This document shows positions 1 to 6,846 of a stretch of DNA of 7,182 nucleotides, in pieces. Origin of the DNA: an uncultured Prevotella sp. (lineage in GTDB: Bacteria; Bacteroidota; Bacteroidia; Bacteroidales; Bacteroidaceae); contig CALZAP010000067.1 of the NCBI GenBank assembly GCA_945614335.1, positions 1 through 7,182 of the forward strand, written 5' to 3'. The position numbers were made by a program, and so were the translations under genes. The notes beneath the pieces are model-generated. The model was not told the origin of the DNA. It saw nothing but the letters and a program-made list of their open reading frames with translations, and ran no database searches. Positions within the stretch are counted from its first letter, which is position 1, and each line of letters begins with the position of its first letter.

Positions 1-109
1 GTTTCTGACCAACGATGACCTTGTCCATACCAGCGGTCAGATTAGTTACAAATGCGCTTTGTTGTTCAATGCGAATATTCAGTTCGCGAATGTCAATAGC
101 TTCTGCCAT
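1..109 (-). CDS. MoxR family AAA+ ATPase, N-terminal fragment (cut by window edge)
   Basis: Reading leftward from the ATG complement at 107-109 gives 36 codons before the window ends, finishing in the residues MDKVIVGQK. This 'V(I/V)VGQ' segment, after a short helical N-terminus (MAEAIDIRELNIRIEQQSAF), is the usual lead-in to the Walker A region of MoxR ATPases. These cytoplasmic AAA+ chaperones usually act on the neighbouring DUF58 and von Willebrand factor A-domain proteins in metal insertion, protein maturation or stress functions. Walker A and B, the sensor motifs and any partner genes lie outside the window, so neither ATPase competence nor an operon can be judged. It is transcribed divergently from the response regulator at 350. 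The family call rests on a short N-terminal match and is probable, not certain. Confidence 0.75.
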   Translation of the reverse strand, partial: MAEAIDIRELNIRIEQQSAFVTNLTAGMDKVIVGQK

Positions 110-157
110 AATTATTGATTCTATTATTATTTTATCTTCAAATTTCCATTTTGGCTG

Positions 158-165
158 CAAAATTA
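158..165 (-). promoter_or_regulatory. -7 box (TAATTTTG) for the leftward MoxR gene
   Basis: The reverse complement of these bases is TAATTTTG, an exact match to the Bacteroidetes -7 consensus TAnnTTTG. It would start transcription near 151 and give a 5' leader of about 40 nt before the ATG at 109. I see no convincing TTTG -33 element 19-21 bp upstream, so it is supported by one half-site and by position. Confidence 0.6.
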
Positions 166-278
166 ACCAAGAAATGGGAAAAAATGGCATTATTCTGTCT
201 AAAAAATATTAATTACCTCGCTATTGAAAGATAATTTAAGAAACTTTTGGGGTTATATGCAAGTAGAGGCTTAGTTTT

Positions 279-310
279 TTTGGAAGTTAGAATAATTATT
301 CGTACCTTTG
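279..310 (+). promoter_or_regulatory. Promoter for the response-regulator gene (TTTG-N20-TACCTTTG)
   Basis: TTTG at 279-282 and TACCTTTG at 303-310 are separated by 20 bp, matching the Bacteroidetes primary sigma factor architecture. Transcription would start near 317, leaving a leader of about 33 nt, A-rich and without an obvious Shine-Dalgarno site, before the ATG at 350. The promoter also settles the gene start, because the in-frame TTG at 308 lies inside the -7 box. Confidence 0.75.
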
Positions 311-349
311 CCACCGACAAAAAAAATAAAACAAAAACTCCATTTATCT

Positions 350-1075
350 ATGAGGAATTTTAAGGTTATTATTGTAGAGGACGTGCCGTTGGAACTGAAA
401 GGCACCGAGGGAATAATCAGAAACGACATTCCTGAAGCTGAAATTATCGGTACGGCTGATTCTGACACTTCATACTGGAGGTTGATCAAACAACAACTGC
501 CCGACTTGGTGTTGCTCGACCTTGGCTTGGGAGGCTCGACGACAGTGGGTGTTGAAATTTGCCGACATACAAAAGAGGCTTACAAGGACGTGAAGGTGCT
601 GATTTTCACAGGCGAGATTCTGAATGAGAAACTTTGGGTGGACGTGCTCGACGCTGGTGCCGATGGCATCATATTGAAAAGCGGCGAACTGCTTACGCGT
701 GCTGACGTGGACAGCGTGATGAGCGGCAAATGCTTGGTTTTCAACGAGCCTATACTAAAACGAATTGTAGATGTGTTCAAAAAGACAGTGAGCCGACAGA
801 GCGCAAGACAGGAGGCTCTTCTTGACTACGAGATAGATGAATACGACGAGCGTTTCCTCCGCCATCTTGCCTTGGGTTATACCAAAGACCAGATAGCGTC
901 GCTAAGAGGAATGCCGTTTGGTGTGAAAAGTCTTGAAAAAAGACAGAATGAACTGGTTCAGAAACTCTTTCCTGAAGGTAATGGTTGTATGAGCGTAAAC
1001 GCCACCCGACTTGCAGTCAGGGCGTTGGAACTGAACATTATCGACATAGAAAACCTTCATCCTGATGAAAAATAA
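350..1075 (+). CDS. NarL/LuxR-type response regulator (REC + HTH)
   Basis: A 241-residue two-component response regulator. Residues 4-125 form the receiver: acidic pair E10/D11, probable phosphoacceptor D57 (in VLLDLGL), T87 (in IFTGE) and the switch lysine K110 (in ILKSG). All the residues needed for phosphorylation are present. Residues 163-232 resemble the LuxR/NarL DNA-binding domain: YDERFLRHLALGYTKDQIA corresponds to the first helices, GVKSLEKRQNELVQKLF to the recognition region, and NATRLAVRALELNII to the last helix. It presumably binds DNA in the cytoplasm when phosphorylated by a histidine kinase encoded elsewhere, since none is adjacent. I chose the ATG at 350 because the longer TTG start (308) falls inside the promoter and would add a basic, low-complexity leader. 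The next gene overlaps the 3' end by 11 nt, which suggests translational coupling. Target genes and signal are unknown. Confidence 0.85.
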   Translation: MRNFKVIIVEDVPLELKGTEGIIRNDIPEAEIIGTADSDTSYWRLIKQQLPDLVLLDLGLGGSTTVGVEICRHTKEAYKDVKVLIFTGEILNEKLWVDVLDAGADGIILKSGELLTRADVDSVMSGKCLVFNEPILKRIVDVFKKTVSRQSARQEALLDYEIDEYDERFLRHLALGYTKDQIASLRGMPFGVKSLEKRQNELVQKLFPEGNGCMSVNATRLAVRALELNIIDIENLHPDEK

Positions 1076-1682
1076 GGTTGTCGCACGACTATGTCTTGGA
1101 GTCGTGCTCTTGGAGATAGCGGTCGTTGTAATAGCTTGGATATCAGGTTCTGTAGACCCCTTAGGCAGGTTTAACAACCCGTTTCTCGGTGAGAGCGTCC
1201 GTTGGATGTTCAGGAATATGATGTCGGCGGTGGCCTCAGATTGGCTTGTGGCAGTCTTGCTCGTTGCCGTCACATACGGAGGACTGAAAGGCAGTGGCCT
1301 GTCTGATGCCCTTCGTGCCCTTAGGGGCGGAAATGCAAAGAGCAGGCTGAGGTACCGTGAGAGAATGGGCTTACGGACAGCTGCGGTGATGTCGATATTC
1401 TTTTTTTGCATTATTGCAGTGTTGCTTTTTTTGCCGGAGTCGCTCTTGCTGAGTGTGACGGGAAGTGTGAGTGGCTCGCCGTTATATTTTGCCTTTTTCC
1501 CATTGCTGTGTCTCTGGGTGACCTTTGTGTCTGTCGTTTATGGCATCGTGAGGGGAACGTTCAGTTCTGTGACAAAGGTGTTCAATTGCTTTTTCGACGG
1601 AATAAGCCGTTTCTCACCTTATATATTACTTATGATGCTCGTGTTGCATTGTTATTCAGTCATAAAGATGCTTGTAAGATGA
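1065..1682 (+). CDS. Five-helix integral membrane protein of unknown function
   Basis: A 205-residue, very hydrophobic protein with about five membrane spans, at roughly residues 8-27, 57-75, 105-124, 139-162 and 184-203. A basic stretch (84-104, several Arg and Lys) separates spans 2 and 3 and is probably cytoplasmic. I see no catalytic motif, cysteine motif or sensor domain. The segment ESVRWMFRN...WLVAVLLVAVTYGGLKGSGL loosely recalls the N-terminal region of AbgT-type p-aminobenzoyl-glutamate transporters, but the protein is under half their length (about 500 residues), so I make no transporter call. Its ATG lies 11 nt inside the response-regulator gene, so the two are almost certainly co-expressed. 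It could be a target, a membrane partner or a passenger of the regulator. The reading frame is well supported; the function is not. Confidence 0.75.
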   Translation: MKNKVVARLCLGVVLLEIAVVVIAWISGSVDPLGRFNNPFLGESVRWMFRNMMSAVASDWLVAVLLVAVTYGGLKGSGLSDALRALRGGNAKSRLRYRERMGLRTAAVMSIFFFCIIAVLLFLPESLLLSVTGSVSGSPLYFAFFPLLCLWVTFVSVVYGIVRGTFSSVTKVFNCFFDGISRFSPYILLMMLVLHCYSVIKMLVR

Positions 1683-1687
1683 CATTT

Positions 1688-1707
1688 TTGGCTAAAGATT
1701 TTGCCAA
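1688..1707. other. Bulged hairpin overlapping the -33 element of the next promoter
   Basis: TTGGC (1688-1692) pairs with GCCAA (1703-1707), and AAA (1694-1696) pairs with TTT (1700-1702) around a GAT loop, leaving one bulged T. It lies 5 bp after the membrane-protein stop codon and includes the TTTG of the downstream -33 box. It may be a weak terminator for the upstream pair or an operator. It lacks a following T-run on the plus strand, so termination is unproven. Confidence 0.35.
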
Positions 1708-1730
1708 GTGACAAAAAAGTGTTACTTTTG
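1700..1730 (+). promoter_or_regulatory. Promoter of the seven-gene cluster (TTTG-N19-TACTTTTG)
   Basis: TTTG at 1700-1703 and TACTTTTG at 1723-1730, 19 bp apart, are an essentially perfect Bacteroidetes promoter. Transcription would begin near 1737, giving a leader of only about 14 nt before the HAD gene ATG at 1751. No comparable element occurs in the later gaps of the cluster, so it may drive all genes to 6846. Confidence 0.85.
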
Positions 1731-1750
1731 CACCCAAAAAATTCAGTGAT

Positions 1751-2410
1751 ATGGAAATTAAACAGTTTAAGGCTGCCCTTTTCGACCTGGATGGGGTAGT
1801 GTTTGACACAGAACCACAGTATACCGGTTTTTGGAGTGCCCAGAGCCGCGAGTTCCGTCCTGACTATCCTGGTCTTGAACATGTCATAAAGGGACAGACA
1901 CTTACAGAGATATTGGAAAACTATTTCGGAGGAGAACTCGCTTCGAAACACGCACTTATCATAGAACGCTTGAATGAGTTTGAAAAGACAATGAACTTCA
2001 TTTATGTGAAGGGTTTTGTTCGATTTGTAAAAGAATTGCGTTCCAACGGCATAAAGACTGCTGTGGTGACGAGCTCAAACCTCGACAAGATGAATTCGGT
2101 TTATCAGCAGAGCGAAGGGTTTAAAGAGCTTTTCGACGCCATTCTCACTTCTGAGGATTTTGAGCGTAGCAAACCTGATCCTGACTGTTATCAAAAGGCT
2201 GCACAACGCTTTGACGCTCAGAAAGAAGAGTGTATCGTGTTTGAGGACAGCTTCAACGGCCTGAAGTCGGGTAGGGCAGCGGGAATGAAAGTGGTGGGAC
2301 TGTCAACCACCAACAGTAAGGAAAGCATCGAGCCATATTCTGATGTCGTGATTGGCGACTATGAGGCTTTCGGATTAAATGATTGTGAAATGTTGATTTC
2401 AAAAATATAA
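1751..2410 (+). CDS. HAD-superfamily hydrolase, beta-phosphoglucomutase-like (subfamily IA)
   Basis: A 219-residue soluble HAD phosphotransferase with all four family motifs. Motif I is [11 protein letters not shown], with nucleophile D12 and general acid/base D14. Motif II is VVTSSN (T107/S108), motif III is the K141 of RSKPDP, and motif IV is [16 protein letters not shown], with Mg-binding E165/D166. Residues 18-85, between motif I and the core, form the helical C1 cap typical of subfamily IA phosphatases and phosphoglucomutases. The fold and Mg-dependent phosphoryl chemistry are secure. The substrate is not: related enzymes act on sugar phosphates, phosphoglycolate or flavin precursors. 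It is the first gene after a strong promoter and ends 4 nt before panB. A role linked to panB is possible, but nothing in the protein shows it. Confidence 0.9.
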   Translation: MEIKQFKAALFDLDGVVFDTEPQYTGFWSAQSREFRPDYPGLEHVIKGQTLTEILENYFGGELASKHALIIERLNEFEKTMNFIYVKGFVRFVKELRSNGIKTAVVTSSNLDKMNSVYQQSEGFKELFDAILTSEDFERSKPDPDCYQKAAQRFDAQKEECIVFEDSFNGLKSGRAAGMKVVGLSTTNSKESIEPYSDVVIGDYEAFGLNDCEMLISKI

Positions 2411-2414
2411 TATT

Positions 2415-3236
2415 ATGTCTGGTTATTTATCAAGCGACATGCGCAAAGTAACTACGCATCGTTTTATTGAAATGAAACAAAAAGGTGAGAAGATTTCCAT
2501 GCTCACCTCTTATGATTACACCACCGCCCAAATTGTCGACGCCTCCGGCATTGACGGAATACTCGTGGGTGACTCCGCGTCGAACGTGATGGCTGGTAAC
2601 ACCACCACAATCCCTATTACGGTAGACCAAATGATATATCACGCAAAGTCGGTGACACGTGCCGCAAAACGGGCTCTCGTGGTTTGCGACATGCCATTTG
2701 GAAGCTATCAGGTTGACTGTGTCGACGGCGTGAGAAATGCCATCAAGATAATGAAAGAGAGCGGCTGCGACGCATTGAAACTTGAGGGAGGAGTAGAGAT
2801 TCTCGACACTGTAAGACGCATACTCGACGCTGGTATTCCCGTTATGGGACATCTTGGCCTTACACCACAGAGCATCAACAAGTTTGGCACTTATTCCGTG
2901 AGGGCAAAGGACGAGGCTGAGGCGGAGAAACTGAAGAACGACGCAATAGCCCTTGCCGATGCAGGATGCTTTGCCATTGTGCTGGAAAAAGTGCCGGCAA
3001 AACTTGCACGCGAAGTGTCGGAAGCCATCAGCGTTCCTACAATAGGCATCGGTGCGGGAAATGGCACCGACGGACAGATACTCGTAGTTGACGACATGCT
3101 TGGGAAGACACGCGGGTTCTCGCCGCGATTCCTTCGCCGGTATGCAAACCTCAACGAGATAATGACTTCGGCCATAGGCAGATATGTCGAAGACGTGAAG
3201 AACTGTGATTTTCCAAACGAAAAAGAGTCCTATTGA
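2415..3236 (+). CDS. panB: 3-methyl-2-oxobutanoate hydroxymethyltransferase (ketopantoate hydroxymethyltransferase)
   Basis: PanB transfers a hydroxymethyl group from 5,10-methylene-tetrahydrofolate to 2-oxoisovalerate, giving ketopantoate, the first committed step to pantothenate and CoA. The 273 residues cover the whole TIM-barrel family length. Signature segments are [13 protein letters not shown] (30-42), [13 protein letters not shown] (50-62), [10 protein letters not shown] (89-98), LKLEGG (121-126), [11 protein letters not shown] (143-153) and [19 protein letters not shown] (209-227). By comparison with E. coli PanB, D53, D92 and E124 should bind Mg and E191 (IVLEKVPA) should be the catalytic base; all are present. 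Translation from 2415 gives [17 protein letters not shown]; a later ATG at 2439 would remove eight residues and is less likely. The gene starts 4 nt after the HAD gene and its TGA overlaps the MFS start by one base. No panC, panD or panE is in the window. Confidence 0.97.
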   Translation: MSGYLSSDMRKVTTHRFIEMKQKGEKISMLTSYDYTTAQIVDASGIDGILVGDSASNVMAGNTTTIPITVDQMIYHAKSVTRAAKRALVVCDMPFGSYQVDCVDGVRNAIKIMKESGCDALKLEGGVEILDTVRRILDAGIPVMGHLGLTPQSINKFGTYSVRAKDEAEAEKLKNDAIALADAGCFAIVLEKVPAKLAREVSEAISVPTIGIGAGNGTDGQILVVDDMLGKTRGFSPRFLRRYANLNEIMTSAIGRYVEDVKNCDFPNEKESY

Positions 3237-4414
3237 TGAACACTCAGAACACTCCTGTACATATTACCCTGTGGCATAAGGGGTTTTGGTGGCTATCGTT
3301 CGCCAACCTCTTTGTCACGATGAGTATATACGCCCTTGTGCCGGTGATGCCTTCGTGGCTGATGCAGTATGAGCATTTCTCATCGTGGTATACAGGTGTG
3401 TCGATGGGTTCGTTTGCCTTTGGCTTGTTCTTTTTCGGATGTTTCTGCTCATACATGGTGCAACGCTACCGCCGCAATTTGGTTTGTGTAAGCTCCATAT
3501 TGCTGATGGCGTTGCTCATTTCGGTCATTTTCTACCTTCACGACAATCATATCACGATGGTTGACGTATGGGCAATCATCATCCAGCGTTTTTTCCTGGG
3601 TGCGGTGTTCGGACTGGCCAAGATGGTTCTTTCCAGCACCCTGATAGTGGATACGAGCGAGTCGTTTCAGCGTACAGAGGCCAATCACTGCACTTCATGG
3701 TTTGCACGCTTTGCCATTTCCATCGGACCACTTGTCGGCCTATTGGTAAATCATCATTTCGGTTTCGGTGGAGTCTTGGTCTGCTCCGTAGCTTTGTGTC
3801 TTCTCGCCGTAGTTCTCATTTGCCTGGTGGACTTCCCGTTCAGGGCACCAGAAGATAACGTCTCGATGTTCAGTCTCGACCGTTTCTTCCTTCCTCACGG
3901 CTTTCCGCTGTTTGTCAACATCGCAATAATTTCTACTGCCATAGGACTGATAATGTCTGTGGAGCTGGAATATACTTTTTACGGTATGTTGATGGTGGGC
4001 TTTTTCCTTGCTCTGCTGTCCCAGCGTTTCGTGTTTATCAATGCCGAACTGAAAAGCGAAGTGGTGACCGGGCTAATTCTCATTGGAGCGGCGCTGCTGC
4101 TGATGATCACCCGTCACGTGTTGATAGTGAACTATGCCGCTCCCACCATGATAGGCATGGGGATAGGTGTTGTAGGAGCGAGGTTTCTGTTGTTTTTCAT
4201 TAAGCTCAGCCGACACTGCCAGAGAGGCACGTCGCAGAGCACATACATACTTGGCTGGGAAGCGGGAATAGCACTCGGCATCGGTATAGGTTATTCTGCG
4301 TTCAATGGAACTGCGGAATCCGTTCTTCCTGTATCGCTTGCCTTGGTATTAGTCTCCTTGGCTGTATATATATTGTTCACTCACCGTTGGTTTCTAAACA
4401 ATAAGAACAGATGA
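3236..4414 (+). CDS. Major facilitator superfamily transporter, substrate unknown
   Basis: A 392-residue polytopic protein with about 12 membrane spans in two halves of six, split by a polar loop near residues 199-222 (FRAPEDNVSMFSLDR). Between spans 2 and 3, GCFCSYMVQRYRRN (68-81) is a degenerate MFS motif A, keeping the terminal basic cluster but not the usual G-x-L-x-D-R. The length and layout fit single-peptide secondary carriers of the inner membrane, often drug or metabolite exporters. The ATG at 3236 shares one base with the panB TGA (TGATG), which favours it over the TTG one codon earlier at 3233. The 3' end overlaps the next gene by 4 nt (ATGA). Being coupled directly after panB makes a pantoate or pantothenate carrier conceivable, but that is only context; no residue identifies the substrate. 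Confidence 0.88.
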   Translation: MNTQNTPVHITLWHKGFWWLSFANLFVTMSIYALVPVMPSWLMQYEHFSSWYTGVSMGSFAFGLFFFGCFCSYMVQRYRRNLVCVSSILLMALLISVIFYLHDNHITMVDVWAIIIQRFFLGAVFGLAKMVLSSTLIVDTSESFQRTEANHCTSWFARFAISIGPLVGLLVNHHFGFGGVLVCSVALCLLAVVLICLVDFPFRAPEDNVSMFSLDRFFLPHGFPLFVNIAIISTAIGLIMSVELEYTFYGMLMVGFFLALLSQRFVFINAELKSEVVTGLILIGAALLLMITRHVLIVNYAAPTMIGMGIGVVGARFLLFFIKLSRHCQRGTSQSTYILGWEAGIALGIGIGYSAFNGTAESVLPVSLALVLVSLAVYILFTHRWFLNNKNR

Positions 4415-5184
4415 ATATAATAGTGCCACAGACAACCATTGAAAGTCTGAAACTGTATGCAGAACGCTTCGAGAACAAAGACTTCATCGAAGGCGACCCG
4501 AGTTGGTTCATGCACCAGGTAAAAGGCAGCGACAACCAAGAGGCAATGGCTTTCATAGCTCAAGCCGTGAGCTATGGCAGCCGCAAGCAGTTTATGCCAA
4601 AGATACAGAGGCTGCTTGACCATTCGGGTGGCGAAGTGTCCAAATGGGTGGTTGAAGGAGCGTTTAACGACCTCGTGCCACAAGAAAACACTTGTTTCTA
4701 TCGTTTGTATACGAATGAGATGTTCAACGCTTTTCTTTCTACCTACAGGCGGATGATAGGCGAATATGGTTCAATGGGTGAGTTCGTGCGTCGAAATTCT
4801 CACGATACATTGTCGGCCATCGTGGCGCTTACGTCATATTTTAGTGCCCAAGGGTCGAAAGGCATAGTGCCGCTGAACGCAAAGTCGTCGTGCAAGCGCT
4901 TGTGTATGTTCTTGCGTTGGATGGTGCGCGACCACTCGCCCGTAGACCTCGGTTTGTGGAGTGGCTTTATTGACAAGAAAACGTTGATAATGCCCTTGGA
5001 CGTACACGTAATGCGCCAGTCTGTCGGCTTCGGCTTGCTTAAGGCCACCACGGCCACCATGACCACGGCGCTCAGGCTGACAGACGTGATGCGTCAGGTA
5101 TTTCCAGACGACCCATTGAAAGGCGATTTTGCCTTGTTTGGGTTGGGGGTGACGTCCTTAACTTCTTTAACTTCTGATAGTTGA
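4411..5184 (+). CDS. TIGR02757 family protein (DUF2400)
   Basis: A 257-residue soluble protein that I recognise as the TIGR02757/DUF2400 family from segments such as DPSWFMHQVKG (29-39), AFIAQAVSYGSRKQFMPKI (47-65), KRLCMFLRWMVRDHSPVDLG, LIMPLDVHVMRQS (192-204) and DDPLKGDFALFGLGV (233-247). Its molecular function is not established. The PLDVHV motif, with D197, looks like the (V)DxHV motif carrying the catalytic aspartate in HhH-GPD DNA glycosylases; a distant relationship is my inference. The ATG overlaps the MFS stop by 4 nt. The C-terminus is odd: after FGLGV, where I would expect the family to end or nearly so, it continues TSLTSLTSDS, encoded by a 9-bp tandem repeat that supplies a new stop. 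mntP follows after 27 nt. Confidence 0.85.
   Translation: MNIIVPQTTIESLKLYAERFENKDFIEGDPSWFMHQVKGSDNQEAMAFIAQAVSYGSRKQFMPKIQRLLDHSGGEVSKWVVEGAFNDLVPQENTCFYRLYTNEMFNAFLSTYRRMIGEYGSMGEFVRRNSHDTLSAIVALTSYFSAQGSKGIVPLNAKSSCKRLCMFLRWMVRDHSPVDLGLWSGFIDKKTLIMPLDVHVMRQSVGFGLLKATTATMTTALRLTDVMRQVFPDDPLKGDFALFGLGVTSLTSLTSDS
5157..5174 (+). repeat. Two-copy 9-bp tandem repeat ((C/T)TTAACTTC) at a gene 3' end
   Basis: CTTAACTTC (5157-5165) is followed directly by TTTAACTTC (5166-5174). Because 9 bp is three codons, the repeat is read as in-frame Leu-Thr-Ser units (residues 250-255) of the TIGR02757 protein. It lies just before the stop codon, so it can expand or contract without shifting the frame. Confidence 0.8.
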
Positions 5185-5211
5185 ATAAAACAGAAATAGA
5201 AAATAAATGAT

Positions 5212-5796
5212 ATGTTCTCATTTTTTGACATAATGCTCCTTTCGGCCGCTCTTGCCATGGACTGCTTCACAGTGTCCGTTGTCTGTGGAGTGGCTTGTCG
5301 GCGATGGATGCCAGCCCTGATGATTCGCATGAGCCTGTTGTTCGGCGCATTTCAGGCGGCGATGCCTTTTGCGGGATGGCTTGGCACGAGTAAGTTCAGT
5401 CACTATCTTGAGGCTGTCGACCACTGGATAGCTTTCGGTCTCTTGGCCTTCTTGGGAGGAAGGATGATACGAGATTCTGTAATTGACAGTGACTCAGAAC
5501 ATAACGGAGCAATACCTAACTCGCTGAAAACCCAACTCATCCTTGCTGTGGCCACAAGCATTGACGCACTTGCCGTTGGAATATCCATGGCGTGCACAGG
5601 ATATGACACAGCCCGGAAGCTGCTGTTCCCATTGGCAGCCATAGGCATAGGCTCTTTCTTGTTCAGTATTGCGGGTAACATGCTCGGCATTCGTTTTGGG
5701 GCGTCGGTATGCCGTAAGGTAAATCCGGAGTTGTTCGGAGGAATCGTCCTCGTGTTTATCGGAGTGAAAGTTCTATTATCTCATTTACTTAATTAA
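5212..5796 (+). CDS. mntP: Manganese efflux pump MntP (DUF204)
   Basis: A 194-residue inner-membrane protein, close to the usual MntP length of about 190 residues, with six predicted spans in two inverted halves. Each half has the family's conserved aspartate: D17 in ALAMDCFTVSVVCG, and D118 in ATSIDALAVGISMA. In MntP these are essential for Mn2+ export, which protects cells from manganese excess. A polar, acidic loop (RDSVIDSDSEHNGAIPNS, 87-104) separates the halves. The ATG at 5212 gives the standard MFSFFDIMLLSAALAMD start. Only 27 nt separate it from the preceding stop codon, which is too short for a yybP-ykoY manganese riboswitch, and no -7 box is visible there. Expression therefore probably depends on the upstream promoter, and manganese control is not evident. 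Confidence 0.93.
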   Translation: MFSFFDIMLLSAALAMDCFTVSVVCGVACRRWMPALMIRMSLLFGAFQAAMPFAGWLGTSKFSHYLEAVDHWIAFGLLAFLGGRMIRDSVIDSDSEHNGAIPNSLKTQLILAVATSIDALAVGISMACTGYDTARKLLFPLAAIGIGSFLFSIAGNMLGIRFGASVCRKVNPELFGGIVLVFIGVKVLLSHLLN

Positions 5797-5814
5797 TAAT
5801 TTTTACAAAACACT

Positions 5815-6189
5815 ATGAAAGCAATTAGTACAAACAATGCGCCTGCAGCTATCGGACCTTATAGCCAGGCCATCGAAGCCAACGGTTTCATCTACGCGTC
5901 AGGTCAGCTTCCTATCGATCCCGCTACAGGAGCATTTCCTGAAGGTGGCATAAAAGAACAGACACGCCAGTCGTTACTCAACGCGCAAGCTATTCTCAAA
6001 GAGGCTGGTTCAGACCTTAGCAAGGTTGTGAAGACAACAGTCCTTCTCGCAGATATTGCAGATTTTGCAGCCATGAACGAGGTGTATGCAAGCTTCTTTG
6101 CCGCTCCTTATCCAGCTCGTTCGGCATTTGCAGTACGTGACCTGCCAAAGGGCGCTCTCGTGGAAATTGAAATGATAGCAGTGAAATAA
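5815..6189 (+). CDS. ridA: RidA family enamine/imine deaminase (YjgF/UK114)
   Basis: A 124-residue protein, full length for the YjgF/YER057c/UK114 family. RidA is a cytoplasmic homotrimer that hydrolyses reactive 2-aminoacrylate and related enamine/imine intermediates released by PLP enzymes such as threonine dehydratase, yielding 2-oxoacids and ammonia. Conserved features are N8 and [10 protein letters not shown] (11-20, with Y16), [15 protein letters not shown] (25-39), [24 protein letters not shown] (100-123) with the substrate-carboxylate arginine R102 (equivalent to R105 in E. coli RidA), and E117 (equivalent to E120). All key positions are intact, which argues for the catalytic RidA subgroup, not an inactive Rid paralogue. 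It begins 18 nt after mntP, across an AT-rich gap without a promoter box, and its TAA abuts the queC ATG with no gap. Confidence 0.95.
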   Translation: MKAISTNNAPAAIGPYSQAIEANGFIYASGQLPIDPATGAFPEGGIKEQTRQSLLNAQAILKEAGSDLSKVVKTTVLLADIADFAAMNEVYASFFAAPYPARSAFAVRDLPKGALVEIEMIAVK

Positions 6190-6846
6190 ATGACTAAGGA
6201 CAGTTTGATTATCGTAAGCGGGGGGATGGACAGCATCACCCTGCTTTACGACAGAAAAGACAGCATAGCCCTCGCCTTGACTTTTGACTACGGAAGCAAT
6301 CATAATCAATGCGAGATACCATACGCCCAGCTTCATTGTCAGCGGCTCGGCATACCCCACGTCGTCATCCCGCTTGACTTCATGCACAAGTATTTCACAA
6401 GTTCGTTGCTTGAAGGGGCTGAGGCCATACCTGACGGACATTACACCGATGAGAACATGAAATCTACAGTGGTGCCGTTTCGTAACGGCATAATGTTGTC
6501 TGTCGCAATAGGCATTGCCGAGAGCAACGGACTCAAAAAGGTGCTCATAGCCAATCATGGGGGCGACCACGCCATCTATCCCGACTGCCGTCCCGACTTT
6601 ATCTCTGCCATCAACAAGGCAGCAGTGAGCGGCACATACATTAATGTAGAAGTTGTTGCCCCATACACCAACATTTCAAAAACCGACATAGCACGTCGTG
6701 GCGCGGTGTTAGGAATAGACTATTCAGAAACATGGTCGTGCTATAAAGGCGGGGCAGTGCATTGCGGAACATGCGGCACTTGTGTAGAAAGAAAAGAAGC
6801 TCTCCACGATGCCGGCATCGACGACAAGACAGAATATCTTTCCTGA
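6190..6846 (+). CDS. queC: 7-cyano-7-deazaguanine (preQ0) synthase QueC
   Basis: QueC converts 7-carboxy-7-deazaguanine, ammonia and ATP into preQ0, the precursor of queuosine in tRNA wobble positions. The 218-residue protein shows the N-terminal PP-loop SGGMDS (10-15), which binds ATP, then FDYGSNH (32-38), VPFRNGIML (95-103), ANHGGDHAIYPDCRPDF (121-137) and TNISKTDIA (160-168). Near the C-terminus SCYKGG..HCGTCGTC gives four zinc ligands: C184, C192, C195 and C198. Every diagnostic residue is present, so the enzyme should be active. The ATG directly follows the ridA stop, implying co-transcription and probable translational coupling. No queD, queE, queF or preQ1 riboswitch lies in the window, so the rest of the pathway is elsewhere. 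It is the last gene of the cluster; the next 336 bp are non-coding. Confidence 0.96.
   Translation: MTKDSLIIVSGGMDSITLLYDRKDSIALALTFDYGSNHNQCEIPYAQLHCQRLGIPHVVIPLDFMHKYFTSSLLEGAEAIPDGHYTDENMKSTVVPFRNGIMLSVAIGIAESNGLKKVLIANHGGDHAIYPDCRPDFISAINKAAVSGTYINVEVVAPYTNISKTDIARRGAVLGIDYSETWSCYKGGAVHCGTCGTCVERKEALHDAGIDDKTEYLS

Noticed and set aside
15..212. 65-codon rightward open frame at the left edge
   Set aside because: It overlaps the MoxR start and its promoter on the opposite strand, and its sequence is low complexity and non-conserved in appearance.
902..1411. 169-codon leftward open frame opposite the response regulator and membrane-protein genes
   Set aside because: It is wholly antisense to two well-supported genes, has no promoter box, and its protein shows no recognisable domain.
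3233..3235. TTG as start codon of the MFS gene
   Set aside because: An ATG directly follows at 3236 and overlaps the panB stop codon in the common TGATG arrangement.
5185..5211. yybP-ykoY manganese riboswitch upstream of mntP
   Set aside because: The gap is only 27 nt of A-rich sequence, far too short for the aptamer.
6010..6570. 186-codon leftward open frame opposite ridA and queC
   Set aside because: It is the antisense shadow of two confidently identified conserved enzymes, and its translation has no family-like motif.
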